A stretch of 64,000 bases of DNA from assembly GCA_015060065.1 (NCBI GenBank), contig SUZF01000005.1, positions 30,859 to 94,858 on the forward strand, given 5' to 3'. The position numbers and the translations under genes were made by a program. Below, one piece after another: positions 53,747-62,542 of the stretch; position 1 is the first letter of the stretch, and each line of letters opens with the position of its first letter. A model generated the notes under the pieces. The model was not told the DNA's origin. It worked only from the letters and a program-made list of their open reading frames with translations, and ran no database searches. This DNA is from Rikenellaceae bacterium (lineage in GTDB: Bacteria; Bacteroidota; Bacteroidia; Bacteroidales; Rikenellaceae).

Positions 53747-54250
53747 ATGGTAAATAAAGTTATTTTGGTGGGTAACGTGGGTATGGACCCGGAAGTGCGC
53801 ACCATCGAGTCGGGAGCCAAGGTCGCACGTGTACGTTTGGCAACAACGGAGCGTCTGTTCGACCGTCAGGCAAATGAGACCAAGGAGCATACCGAGTGGC
53901 ACACTATCACGCTGTGGCGTGGATTGGCAGATGTCGTTGATAAGTATGTACGCAAGGGTTCACAACTCTATATCGAGGGTCGCCTGCGTACTCGCGAATG
54001 GACGGACAAGGATAACCAGAAGAGATATACAACCGAGATTCTGGCTGACGATATGAAGTTGCTCGGACGTCGTGCCGATGGCGCGCAGGGTAGCGCACCT
54101 GCTCCGCAGGGATATGTGGCACAACCGCAGGGTGGCTACTCGGCACCCGCATCGCAGCCCTACGCACAGCCGGCAGCACAACCGGCTCCCCAGCCGACGC
54201 AGGCACCTATTGCCGCTCCGGCAGAGGACCCTGATGACCTTCCGTTCTAA
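53747..54250 (+). CDS. ssb: Single-stranded DNA-binding protein
   Basis: Coats single-stranded DNA in replication and repair. The 167-residue product has an OB-fold (about 1-108; MVNKVILVGNVGMDPEVRTIE, EWHTITLWRGLADVVDKYVRKGSQLYIEGRL), a Pro/Gln/Ala-rich linker (about 113-155) and the acidic interaction tail EDPDDLPF at the C-terminus. Two or more ssb genes are common in the phylum; the complete tail suggests this is the housekeeping copy. Confidence 0.97.
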   Translation: MVNKVILVGNVGMDPEVRTIESGAKVARVRLATTERLFDRQANETKEHTEWHTITLWRGLADVVDKYVRKGSQLYIEGRLRTREWTDKDNQKRYTTEILADDMKLLGRRADGAQGSAPAPQGYVAQPQGGYSAPASQPYAQPAAQPAPQPTQAPIAAPAEDPDDLPF

Positions 54251-54272
54251 TCTGTTCTAAATCGAGGTGAGA

Positions 54273-54707
54273 ATGGGCTACGCAGAGGAGAAACAACGCC
54301 AACTTGACCTGCGCTATATCCGTATGGCGCGCGTGTGGGCTGAAAACTCGTATTGTGTGCGCCGTCAGGTGGGTGCGCTGATTGTTAAGGATAAGATGAT
54401 CATTTCGGATGGCTACAATGGAACGCCTGCGGGATTTGAAAACGTGTGTGAGGATTGTGATGGCGTGACCAAGCCTTACGTTCTGCATGCCGAGGCAAAT
54501 GCGATTACCAAGGTGGCAAAGAGTGCCAATAATTGCGATGGGGCGACCTTGTATGTTACCGCTTCGCCCTGCATCGAGTGTTCAAAACTGATTATTCAGG
54601 CCGGTATCAAGAGGGTGGTTTATAGCGACCCCTATCGCAATGACGATGGCCTAAAACTTCTGCAACGAGTCGGCATCGAGTGCATACACGTTCCGGATAG
54701 GGAATAA
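54273..54707 (+). CDS. Deoxycytidylate (dCMP) deaminase family protein
   Basis: Zinc deaminase, probably converting dCMP to dUMP for thymidylate synthesis. From ATG 54273, with GAGG five bases before it, the protein has 144 residues. The zinc site is HAEANAI (about 74-80) and ASPCIECSKL (about 98-107). The N-terminal RQVGALIVKDKMIISDGYNGTPAG is typical of ComEB/dCMP deaminases. A GTG two codons upstream overlaps the ribosome site and is rejected. It ends the lpxK-punA-ssb string. Confidence 0.93.
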   Translation: MGYAEEKQRQLDLRYIRMARVWAENSYCVRRQVGALIVKDKMIISDGYNGTPAGFENVCEDCDGVTKPYVLHAEANAITKVAKSANNCDGATLYVTASPCIECSKLIIQAGIKRVVYSDPYRNDDGLKLLQRVGIECIHVPDRE

Positions 54708-54725
54708 TACTTTATATAATATATT

Positions 54726-54771
54726 AAAATTAGACTGCGCAACTCGATGTCTGCGCAGTCTAATTTTTTTA
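54726..54771. terminator. Strong bidirectional terminator
   Basis: A perfect 16-bp inverted repeat (AAAATTAGACTGCGCA / TGCGCAGTCTAATTTT) around a 10-base loop with T-rich flanks, between the converging dCMP deaminase and secA genes. Confidence 0.95.
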
Positions 54772-54790
54772 TTTTGGAAAAGGAACCTCT

Positions 54791-57700
54791 TTACAAGCCT
54801 TTGCCGTGGCACTGCTTGTATTTCTTGCCGGAGCCACAGGGACAGGGGTCGTTACGTCCGACCTTCTTTTCGACCTTTACGGGTGCGGGCTTGCTCTTGT
54901 CGCCCAGACCCGCTTGTGCTGCGGCAGCCATACGTGATGCCTGCAACTTATTGACATCGACTTTGGCGCGTGATGCCTGGTTGCGCTGCATCGATTCGGG
55001 ATTGTTCTCGCGCACGGGAACGTAGGCCTTGTTGAGTATCGAGAGAACATCACGATTAACCTTTTCGAGCATCTTTGCAAAGAGGCCGAATGACTCAAAC
55101 TTGTAAATCAAGAGAGGGTCTTTCTGCTCGTATGTTGCATTCTGCACCGACTGTCGAAGGTCATCCATCTCGCGCAGATGCTCACGCCACGTATCGTCAA
55201 TGGTTGTGAACATCACCACCTTGCTAAACATCTTGAAGATTTCGGCACCATCCGAATCCTTGCACTTTTGGAGATTTACCGGCACATTGTAGCCGAGATA
55301 TCCATTTGTGAGGGGGAAGTACATTGTCGAGTCGAGTTGCTCTTTGCGCTCCTCATATACGCGCTGCATCACGGGGCGCACGGTATCAGCCACAACCTTG
55401 GCACGACGAGCATAAGCCTCGCGCAGGTCGCTGACAATCATTTCGAGCAGGTCACGACGTGAAGCCTTCTTGTACGTAGCCTCGTCAAAAGAGGGTTGCA
55501 GGGCCACCTCGCGGATAAGTTCCATGCGAACATCCTCGTAATCCCAATCCTCGTGAGCATTGAGGAATGCCTCGGCATAGTCGTACATGATGTTGTTGAG
55601 GTCGATTTCGATACGCTCGCCATAGAGAGCGCGACGACGACGGGTGTAGATAACCTCGCGCTGCGAGTTCATCACATCGTCATATTCAAGCAGTCGCTTA
55701 CGGATGCCGAAGTTATTCTCTTCGACCTTCTTTTGTGCGCGCTCGATGGCGTTGCTCATCATCTTTGCCTGTATAACCTCGCCCTCTTCGATGCCCATGC
55801 GGTCCATCATCGCAGCGATACGCTCCGAGCCAAACAGACGCAGCAGGTCATCCTCCAACGACACGAAGAACTGCGACGAACCGGGATCTCCCTGACGTCC
55901 TGCACGACCGCGCAACTGACGATCGACACGACGGCTCTCGTGACGCTCGGTGCCGATGATTGCAAGACCACCCGCCTCCTTAACTTCGGGCGAGAGTTTG
56001 ATGTCGGTACCACGACCTGCCATGTTGGTTGCGATGGTTACCTGACCGGCGCGTCCCGCTTCGGCTACGATTTGAGCCTCCAATTGGTGCTGCTTCGCAT
56101 TGAGGACATTATGCTTGATGCCACGCAGTTTGAGCATGCGGCTCAAAGTCTCTGAAATCTCGACTGATGTAGTACCCACAAGTACAGGGCGACCCTCGGC
56201 AACCAGACGGCTCACCTCGGCAATTACAGCGTTGTACTTCTCGCGCTTGGTCTTATAGACCAAATCCTCGCGGTCGTCACGAATTACGGGGCGGTTGGTC
56301 GGGATTACAACCACATCCAACTTGTAGATGCTCCAAAACTCCGATGCCTCGGTCTCGGCAGTACCGGTCATACCGCCCAACTTGTGGTACATACGGAAGT
56401 AGTTTTGCAGCGTAATGGTCGCAAAGGTCTGTGTTGCCGCCTCGACCTTCACGCGCTCCTTCGCCTCGATAGCCTGATGCAGACCATCCGAGTAACGACG
56501 ACCATCGAGAATACGACCCGTCTGCTCATCGACAATCTTGACCTTGTTGTCCATAACCACATACTCGACATCCTTCTCGAACATCGCGTATGCTTTGAGC
56601 AACTGATTTACGGTATGTACGCGCTCCGACTTGATAGCGTAGTCGTTGGTTACGGCATCTCGCTTCTGTGCCTGCTCCTCCGGCGAGAGTCCCGACTTTT
56701 CAATCTCGGCAATCTCCGAGCCGATGTCGGGCAACACGAAGAAACCATCCTCGTTAAAGTGCTTCGACAGCACCTCATGACCCTTGTCGGTCAGTTCTAC
56801 CGAATTGAGTTTCTCGTCAATCACAAAGAATAACTCGTCGGTAATTTCGGGCATACGACGGTTGTTATCCTGCATATAGACGTTCTCGGTCTTCTGCAAA
56901 AGGGTCTTCACTCCCTGCTCCGAGAGGTACTTAATGAGGGGTTTGTACTTGGGCAGACCCTTGTGTGCGCGCAGGAGGAGTATTCCGCCCTGCTCGGTCT
57001 GACCCTCGGAGATAAGTTTGCGTGACTCGGCAAGCAGATTGGTCACAAAGTTCTTCTGCAAGCCGTAGAGATGCTCGATTGCCGGACGATACTGCTCAAA
57101 CATCTGGTCCTCGCCACGCGGCACGGGACCCGAAATGATAAGCGGGGTACGTGCATCGTCAATCAACACCGAATCGACCTCATCGACAATGGCGAAGTGG
57201 TGCTTGCGCTGTACGAGGTCCGAGGGCGATGATGCCATATTATCGCGCAGATAGTCAAAACCATACTCATTGTTCGTACCGAATGTGATATCCGCCATAT
57301 AAGCCTTGCGACGAGCCTCCGAGTTGGGCTGGTGCTTGTCGATACAATCTACCGAGAGTCCGTGGAACTCGTACATCGGACCCATCCACTCCGAGTCACG
57401 ACGTGCCAGATAGTCATTGACCGTCACCATGTGAACTCCCTTGCGAGCCAATGCGTTGAGGAATACGGGCAGCGTAGCCACGAGGGTCTTACCTTCACCC
57501 GTAGCCATCTCGGCAATCTTTCCCTTGTGCAGAACGACACCACCGAAGAGTTGAACGTCGTAATGAACCATATCCCACTTCACGTCGTTGCCACCGGCAG
57601 TCCAATGTGTCGAATAGACAGCCTTGTCGCCCTCGATGGTTACAAAGTCCTTTTCTGCTGCCAGATTGCGGTCGAAATCGTTGGCGGTAACCACTACCGT

Positions 57701-58084
57701 ATCGTTCTCGGCAAAGCGACGTGCCGTATCCTTCATAATGGCGAAAGCCTCCGGCAGAATCTCGTCAAGTTTCTGCTCGATTTTATCGTCTATACGCTTT
57801 ACTGTCTGGTCGATATCCTTCGAAATCTTCTCTTTATCATCGAGCGACGTGGTGTCGAGTTCGAGTTTTGCCTTCTGCTCGACAATATGTGCCTCATCTG
57901 CTGCGATAAAGTCGGCAATCTGCTTCATCAGGTCGGCACTGTGCGCACGCAACTCATCATTCGAGAGAGCCGAGATTGTGGGGTATATCTCCTTGATTTT
58001 ATTTACGTAAGGCTCGATTTGCTTACGGTCTTTGTCGGCCTTCGAGCCGAAGAGTAGTTTGATTAGACTTGTCAGTATATCCAT
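54791..58084 (-). CDS. secA: Preprotein translocase ATPase SecA
   Basis: Drives protein export through SecYEG. The 1,097-residue length, about 200 more than in E. coli, is normal for Bacteroidota, with insertions around residues 60-140 and 340-470. Walker A is MATGEGKT (193-200), Walker B region [21 protein letters not shown], later [44 protein letters not shown] (motifs V-VI of the helicase core). The C-terminal zinc finger is intact: [17 protein letters not shown] binds SecB or the ribosome. It has its own promoter at 58117-58147. Confidence 0.98.
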   Translation of the reverse strand: MDILTSLIKLLFGSKADKDRKQIEPYVNKIKEIYPTISALSNDELRAHSADLMKQIADFIAADEAHIVEQKAKLELDTTSLDDKEKISKDIDQTVKRIDDKIEQKLDEILPEAFAIMKDTARRFAENDTVVVTANDFDRNLAAEKDFVTIEGDKAVYSTHWTAGGNDVKWDMVHYDVQLFGGVVLHKGKIAEMATGEGKTLVATLPVFLNALARKGVHMVTVNDYLARRDSEWMGPMYEFHGLSVDCIDKHQPNSEARRKAYMADITFGTNNEYGFDYLRDNMASSPSDLVQRKHHFAIVDEVDSVLIDDARTPLIISGPVPRGEDQMFEQYRPAIEHLYGLQKNFVTNLLAESRKLISEGQTEQGGILLLRAHKGLPKYKPLIKYLSEQGVKTLLQKTENVYMQDNNRRMPEITDELFFVIDEKLNSVELTDKGHEVLSKHFNEDGFFVLPDIGSEIAEIEKSGLSPEEQAQKRDAVTNDYAIKSERVHTVNQLLKAYAMFEKDVEYVVMDNKVKIVDEQTGRILDGRRYSDGLHQAIEAKERVKVEAATQTFATITLQNYFRMYHKLGGMTGTAETEASEFWSIYKLDVVVIPTNRPVIRDDREDLVYKTKREKYNAVIAEVSRLVAEGRPVLVGTTSVEISETLSRMLKLRGIKHNVLNAKQHQLEAQIVAEAGRAGQVTIATNMAGRGTDIKLSPEVKEAGGLAIIGTERHESRRVDRQLRGRAGRQGDPGSSQFFVSLEDDLLRLFGSERIAAMMDRMGIEEGEVIQAKMMSNAIERAQKKVEENNFGIRKRLLEYDDVMNSQREVIYTRRRRALYGERIEIDLNNIMYDYAEAFLNAHEDWDYEDVRMELIREVALQPSFDEATYKKASRRDLLEMIVSDLREAYARRAKVVADTVRPVMQRVYEERKEQLDSTMYFPLTNGYLGYNVPVNLQKCKDSDGAEIFKMFSKVVMFTTIDDTWREHLREMDDLRQSVQNATYEQKDPLLIYKFESFGLFAKMLEKVNRDVLSILNKAYVPVRENNPESMQRNQASRAKVDVNKLQASRMAAAAQAGLGDKSKPAPVKVEKKVGRNDPCPCGSGKKYKQCHGKGL

Positions 58085-58116
58085 AGTTGTCTGATTTTTG
58101 CTGAATTATAATCCTC

Positions 58117-58147
58117 CAAAGGTAATTATTTTATTCGGTTTTACAAA
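58117..58147 (-). promoter_or_regulatory. secA promoter
   Basis: Minus strand TACCTTTG (58117-58124), 19-bp spacer, TTTG (58144-58147), 33 bases before the secA ATG. The -33 box overlaps the last codons of the DUF2851 gene. No secM-like leader peptide is seen. Confidence 0.85.
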
Positions 58148-59091
58148 CGGCTTTCGACGCTTTTTATTATTCTTCGCCCAATCGGACACTCCTCGCAGCG
58201 TTTCGGCTTGCAGTAGCAGTCGCCCAACTGAATGAGTGCCTGTGTCTCGAAGGCGTTCTTCGGGCGGACACCGTAGGCTGTCCAGCGGCTGATTTTGGAG
58301 TTCGATTCGGCAGGAGTCTTCTCCAAAAGAGTTATGGCTCTGTCACGCAGAGTCTCGTTGCCCATGTAGCAACCATAGGCGTATTGTATCTGCGCTACGA
58401 CATTGATGCCGAGAATGTTCGATTTGAAATGCCCGATACGCTTGATATGCTCCGTAGAGTCGTGTGCCGGCAGAAAGTGGTGAGTCCAATAGTCCGAAGC
58501 CCCTACACCGAAGAGTGCGGCAACATCTTTCGGCTCACGACATTTGAGCATCGTGTCCAGCACGAAATCTCGCTGCGAGAGGAAAGCCGCTGCCTGCGCC
58601 ATACGTAATACGGGATGGTTGTGCGGATATATTCGCGTGGTGACCCACTCCGAGGGCGACATCTTCTCGATATTGTATTTGTGCGAGAGGTATGCAAACT
58701 CGCTTTTCAGATTGAGCGTATATTCATCATCGGGATAGCAGTCGAGCAGTCCGGAGGCACCGATGAGCAGAGCCTCCAATGAGTGTAACGAGTTGCAGTA
58801 GTGGAGTATGACTCTATATTCGACCCTCGAAGCCAACTTCTCGAAAGCCTTGCTGTTGTTGGGTGCGCCCAGAAATCTCAACAGCAGAGTATAGAAAGTT
58901 TGATTCCAATTCTCGTCAGAGGCGGTGTGTATCTTGCGGATGTCATCATTCTTGCGCCCCAGACGCTCGTAGCCGAGCGATGTGTATATTTCCGTGAGAT
59001 GCAGAGTATCGGTTTGGGCGAGGTAACCCCCACAGGCACACAACTCGGCACCTGTTTTCAGTCGGTTTATGATACGTTGCACCTCCTCCAT
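58141..59091 (-). CDS. DUF2851 family protein, short form
   Basis: A 316-residue protein of a Bacteroidota family of unknown function. The family core is seen: ENWNQTFYTLLLRFLGAPNNSKAFEKLA (about 60-87), LEALLIGASGLLDCYPDDEYTLNLKSEFAYLSHKY (about 105-139), RIYPHNHPVLRMAQAAAF (about 152-169) and a C-terminal four-cysteine cluster CYCKPKRCEECPIG. Members are usually about 420 residues; the N-terminal domain of about 100 residues is absent, and the region upstream belongs to the DUF59 gene, so this is a short version and not a frame-disrupted one. Confidence 0.8.
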   Translation of the reverse strand: MEEVQRIINRLKTGAELCACGGYLAQTDTLHLTEIYTSLGYERLGRKNDDIRKIHTASDENWNQTFYTLLLRFLGAPNNSKAFEKLASRVEYRVILHYCNSLHSLEALLIGASGLLDCYPDDEYTLNLKSEFAYLSHKYNIEKMSPSEWVTTRIYPHNHPVLRMAQAAAFLSQRDFVLDTMLKCREPKDVAALFGVGASDYWTHHFLPAHDSTEHIKRIGHFKSNILGINVVAQIQYAYGCYMGNETLRDRAITLLEKTPAESNSKISRWTAYGVRPKNAFETQALIQLGDCYCKPKRCEECPIGRRIIKSVESRL

Positions 59092-59100
59092 TATTCTGCG

Positions 59101-59421
59101 TTATAGGAGGTTTAACTCTATAAGAGCCTCTTCGGTCATCATGCTCTTGTCCCATACGGGGTCGAATGTGAGTATCACATCCACCGACTCTACGCCATCG
59201 ACCTTCGCCACCTGCTTGTTCACATCCTCGATAAGCATATCTGCCATCGGACAGTTGGGGGCAGTCAGAGTCATGCGGATTGTTGCCACGCCCGAAGGGT
59301 CGAAATCAATCTCGTAGATAAGTCCGAGGTCGTAAATATTTACGGGAATCTCTGGGTCGTATATGTTTTTCAGAGTGAGAACTATATCCTTCTCGACTTT
59401 GAGTATCTGTTCCGGAGTCAT
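59101..59421 (-). CDS. DUF59 (MIP18-like) iron-sulfur assembly protein
   Basis: Probably helps assemble or deliver Fe-S clusters, like SufT/PaaD-type proteins. From ATG 59421 it has 106 residues: MTPEQILKVEKDIVLTLKNI, DPEIPVNIYDLGLIYEIDF (about 22-40), and the single conserved cysteine in LTAPNCPMADML (about 55-66). VILTFDPVWDKSMMTEEAL is the typical ending. The longer start at 59457 overlaps sufE and is rejected. It lies 16 bases after sufE, which supports the assignment. Confidence 0.9.
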   Translation of the reverse strand: MTPEQILKVEKDIVLTLKNIYDPEIPVNIYDLGLIYEIDFDPSGVATIRMTLTAPNCPMADMLIEDVNKQVAKVDGVESVDVILTFDPVWDKSMMTEEALIELNLL

Positions 59422-59437
59422 TTCGGGTCTTGTTAAA

Positions 59438-59857
59438 TTAGTTTTGTGTTGCGGCAAATGCCATTGCGTACATTCTCATCTGCTTAATCATTGCGAGCAG
59501 TCCGTTGCTGCGCGTGGGGGAGAGATTTTCGCTCAAACCGATAGCATCCACAAAGTAGAGTTCGGTGTCGATAATCTCCTGCGGCGAGCGACCATTCAGC
59601 ACGCGGATAAGTAACGCGATTATGCCCTTGGTTATTATGGCATCGCTATCTGCCGAGTAATAGACCTTCCCATCTTCGAGGCGGGCATCGACCCAAACGC
59701 GCGATTGACAACCGTTGATAAGGTACTTGTCAGTGCGGTGTTCGGGGTCTATGGCGGGCAGCGTGTCGCTCAACTCGATAAGGTAGTCGTACTTGTCGAG
59801 CCACTCGTCGATAAGCGAAAATTCGTCAATGATTTCGTTTTGAATCCTATCGTTCAT
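59438..59857 (-). CDS. sufE: SufE-family sulfur acceptor protein
   Basis: Takes persulfide sulfur from the cysteine desulfurase SufS for Fe-S cluster assembly. The 139-residue protein has the acceptor Cys50 in YLINGCQSRVWV and the family start IQNEIIDEFSLIDEWLDKYDYLIELS. FSADSDAIITKGIIALLIRVLNG-like sequence YSADSDAIITKGIIALL follows. sufBCDS are not in the window. Confidence 0.95.
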   Translation of the reverse strand: MNDRIQNEIIDEFSLIDEWLDKYDYLIELSDTLPAIDPEHRTDKYLINGCQSRVWVDARLEDGKVYYSADSDAIITKGIIALLIRVLNGRSPQEIIDTELYFVDAIGLSENLSPTRSNGLLAMIKQMRMYAMAFAATQN

Positions 59858-59875
59858 ATCTCTATAACTCTTTAC

Positions 59876-61495
59876 TTACTCCTGTTTTACATTCAGAACT
59901 GCACCCTCGGAGGCTGCCGGCTCGGCAATACCCATCAATCGAGCCACAGTCGGAGCCACGGAGGTCATACATACCGGCTCGTCAATACGTCGCGGGCGAA
60001 TCCCTGCGCCCCAGAAAATTAGCGGTACGTGCGTGTCGTAGCCATACATCGAACCCGACATCGAGACCACCTCGTCGCGAGCCTCAATCCACTCCGGCAT
60101 AAGATTTATGACCACATCTCCGGAGCGTCGCGGGTAGAAACTGTTCTGCATCTTCTGTGCATATCCGCTGCCGAAATAACTCATACGCATTGCCGTCGAG
60201 GAGAGGGCGTGTGATACTCCGCGGAACTGCATTGCAAAGGTTGCCACCTCGTTCTGCACCTCGGCAATCGAGAGCCTCTTCTCATAGACGAGGTTGTGGT
60301 TGATGTAAATCGAGTGGTCGATATAGCCCAAAATCCACTGCCCTTGACCATATTTTGCACTCAAAAAGGCATTGACGATAACCTCGAATTGGCGAACATT
60401 GAAACGCTCCTTCGGGGTCTTGTCGTGATTGTATGCGGGGCTTGTGCCGTGGTCGGAGGTGAGGACGACAAGCAGTGCTTCGTCATTTTTGAGATGGGTG
60501 CGTACATATCCTAAAAATGCCGCTAAATCTCGGTCGAGTGCGTAGAGCATATCTTCGTATTCAACCGATTCGTTACCGTAGCGACTCGCTACGTTACGTG
60601 CCGGATCGAGACAGATGTTGAGGATGTCGGTATGTTCATCGATTCCGAGATTCAGGCTTGTGACGGCATACTTCGCAAAGTCGAAAATTGCCGTGTTGCC
60701 GGTCGGTGTGCGCGAGATTTTACCGTAGTTGTTGATAAATTCTCCGTGAGATTTGCTCTTGCGAGCCGATTTCGAGCCTGCCGGCTCCTTGAACGTAATA
60801 GTCGATTTGCGCGAGTTGCGATACGCCTCGGCAGTATGCAGGCTCTGCCAACTGTTTTCGCCAAAGAGCAGAGGCATATTCTCGCTGTTGTACTCCTTGA
60901 CCCATGTGGGCAGATAGGGTGTGTAGTAGGATGATGTCGTCCAACGGCAACGCTCCTCGTCAATCCAAAACGCATAGCCCTTTTTACCGCCCATAACCAC
61001 TGCCGATACGGGGTCTGTGGCGATAGTTATCAGACGGCTGCAACTATCCGCTTTGTAGGCGGCATCCGCCAGAGTCGGAGCAATCAGGTTGCGTGGGGAG
61101 TGTGCGCCCTTGCCTTCGCGTTGTTCGAGTCCTGACACCGATTTGTCAAGGGTCAAATCAACCATCTTGCTATCCACATAGTCGCTCCAACGCTGCGAAA
61201 CGATGCCGTGCGTCGAGGGCATTGCTCCGGTTGAGAGCGTAGCGAGCGAAACGGGAGTAGTGGTCTGCATATAGTTGTAGCGGCTCTCGGTAAAGATTAC
61301 GCCGCCATCGGTCAGACGTCGAAAACCTCCGGCTCCGAAACCTTCGGCATAGCGTTGCAGGTCATCTGCCTGCATCGAACTTACGACAATATTGACAACA
61401 AGGCGCGGACGCTCGGCTGCAAACACACTTGCGGTTGCAAGGGTTGCCACCGCAAAAAATATAGTTGAAACTACTCTCGAAAAAACTCTTGACAT
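59876..61495 (-). CDS. Exported alkaline-phosphatase-superfamily phosphodiesterase (type I/PafA-like)
   Basis: A 539-residue hydrolase with a signal peptide (about 1-27, ending SVFAAE). The phosphate-binding nucleophile is a threonine in QTTTPVSLATLSTGAMPSTHG (about residues 78-80 region), as in PafA and nucleotide pyrophosphatase/phosphodiesterases. Metal ligands are suggested by LLVVLTSDHGTSPAYNHD (about 347-364) and HVPLIFWGAGIRP near the C-terminus. It could remove phosphate from monoesters or cleave diesters in the periplasm. A palindrome overlaps its promoter. sufE follows after 18 bases. Confidence 0.88.
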   Translation of the reverse strand: MSRVFSRVVSTIFFAVATLATASVFAAERPRLVVNIVVSSMQADDLQRYAEGFGAGGFRRLTDGGVIFTESRYNYMQTTTPVSLATLSTGAMPSTHGIVSQRWSDYVDSKMVDLTLDKSVSGLEQREGKGAHSPRNLIAPTLADAAYKADSCSRLITIATDPVSAVVMGGKKGYAFWIDEERCRWTTSSYYTPYLPTWVKEYNSENMPLLFGENSWQSLHTAEAYRNSRKSTITFKEPAGSKSARKSKSHGEFINNYGKISRTPTGNTAIFDFAKYAVTSLNLGIDEHTDILNICLDPARNVASRYGNESVEYEDMLYALDRDLAAFLGYVRTHLKNDEALLVVLTSDHGTSPAYNHDKTPKERFNVRQFEVIVNAFLSAKYGQGQWILGYIDHSIYINHNLVYEKRLSIAEVQNEVATFAMQFRGVSHALSSTAMRMSYFGSGYAQKMQNSFYPRRSGDVVINLMPEWIEARDEVVSMSGSMYGYDTHVPLIFWGAGIRPRRIDEPVCMTSVAPTVARLMGIAEPAASEGAVLNVKQE

Positions 61496-61518
61496 CGCAA
61501 TAAAATCAAATCAAGCGA

Positions 61519-61551
61519 CAAAATTACAAATTTATTTGTAATATCTCTCAA
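61519..61551 (-). promoter_or_regulatory. Promoter of the phosphodiesterase gene
   Basis: Minus strand TAATTTTG (61519-61526) fits TAnnTTTG, 24 bases before the ATG. TTG lies at 61549-61551 with a 22-bp spacer, slightly longer than the optimum. Confidence 0.6.
61523..61542. promoter_or_regulatory. Perfect palindrome over the promoter, operator candidate
   Basis: ATTACAAAT TT ATTTGTAAT, a perfect 9-2-9 inverted repeat that overlaps the -7 box and spacer of the phosphodiesterase promoter. This size and position suit a dimeric repressor. No T-run follows it, so it is not a typical terminator for GSCFA. Confidence 0.5.
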
Positions 61552-62540
61552 TTTGTACTCTTTATTGCACTCTCCGCAAGAAAAGATGAGAAGTATTCGC
61601 GCTCTTCGCTAAAATCTATTTCGGGTAACGAATCAATCTCTCGGATTTGGCGACGGCAGAAATCCTTGAATGCCTCGCTCGTCGGGTCGAGAGGGCGATG
61701 TTGAGCCGAACTGATAATCTTCTCGATGCGGGGGAGCAACTCCCGGCTATGCTTTGCGAGAATCGCATCGAAAAATTTATCGCGTATATACTCGACGGCA
61801 AGGGTCGAGGGATGACATAAATCCTCGGCATAAAAACGATAGTCGCGCAGGTCGTCGTTGAGAATTTCGTACGAGGGAAAATAGTGTGCGTTGTCGAATC
61901 TCTCAACAATTTCTGCCACAGCGACTTTAAGCGTTGCTTTGCTTAAAAAATTATCGTCGGCACCATCTCCCAAGTGTCGCACGGGACTGATGGTAAAAAT
62001 TACCTTTTTGTCGGCAAGAACACCACGCATCAACTCGTCATACATCGCGACAATCTCCTCTGCCGAGAGCCTGCGACGGGAGAAGTTTGCTGCGGGTTGC
62101 TTGTGGCAGTTGGCAACTATCTGACCACTCTCGTTGAGGGTGTATATCCATGCTGTGCCGAAGGTTATGATGACCCAATCGGCATGCATCAGAGCCTCAT
62201 GCCCCTCCTCAATGCGTTGATTTATGCCCTTTTGCACTACTTGCGAATCTGCGCCATTGAACGAGGAGTGGAAGTCGTAACCGAACCAAATGCCATTGCT
62301 GCAATGTAGGTCATTTTCAGTTATCACTCTTCGCTCCGCAAAGCGGTGGAGTAGAGTCTTGATGGATGCAGGGTTGAAGAGTACGCCTGTGGGGTTTGAC
62401 GTAACTCCTAATTTTGCATCGTGAAACGCTTTTGCCATATTGTCGGCAAAGCACGAACCTATGGAGAAGATTCGACTGCTGTGGTCAATCTTCTCGGCAA
62501 AGGGCTTTATCTCTATTTCGGTGCGGAATCTTATGGACAT
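61548..62540 (-). CDS. GSCFA-domain protein (SGNH-hydrolase-like)
   Basis: A 330-residue cytoplasmic protein of the GSCFA family, known mainly from bacteria of this phylum, named after its GSCF motif. From ATG 62540 (MSIRFRTEIEIKPFAEKIDH), the GSCFADN motif is at 28-34 and holds the expected SGNH-type Ser; ITFGTAWIYTLNESGQIVANCHKQP (about 138-162), FTISPVRHLGDG (about 195-206) and DLCHPSTLAVEYI (about 243-255) are the other family blocks. The likely enzymatic role, perhaps esterase or polysaccharide modification, is not proven. A start 180 bases upstream would overlap nhaC and is rejected. Confidence 0.88.
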   Translation of the reverse strand: MSIRFRTEIEIKPFAEKIDHSSRIFSIGSCFADNMAKAFHDAKLGVTSNPTGVLFNPASIKTLLHRFAERRVITENDLHCSNGIWFGYDFHSSFNGADSQVVQKGINQRIEEGHEALMHADWVIITFGTAWIYTLNESGQIVANCHKQPAANFSRRRLSAEEIVAMYDELMRGVLADKKVIFTISPVRHLGDGADDNFLSKATLKVAVAEIVERFDNAHYFPSYEILNDDLRDYRFYAEDLCHPSTLAVEYIRDKFFDAILAKHSRELLPRIEKIISSAQHRPLDPTSEAFKDFCRRQIREIDSLPEIDFSEEREYFSSFLAESAIKSTN

Positions 62541-62542
62541 AG

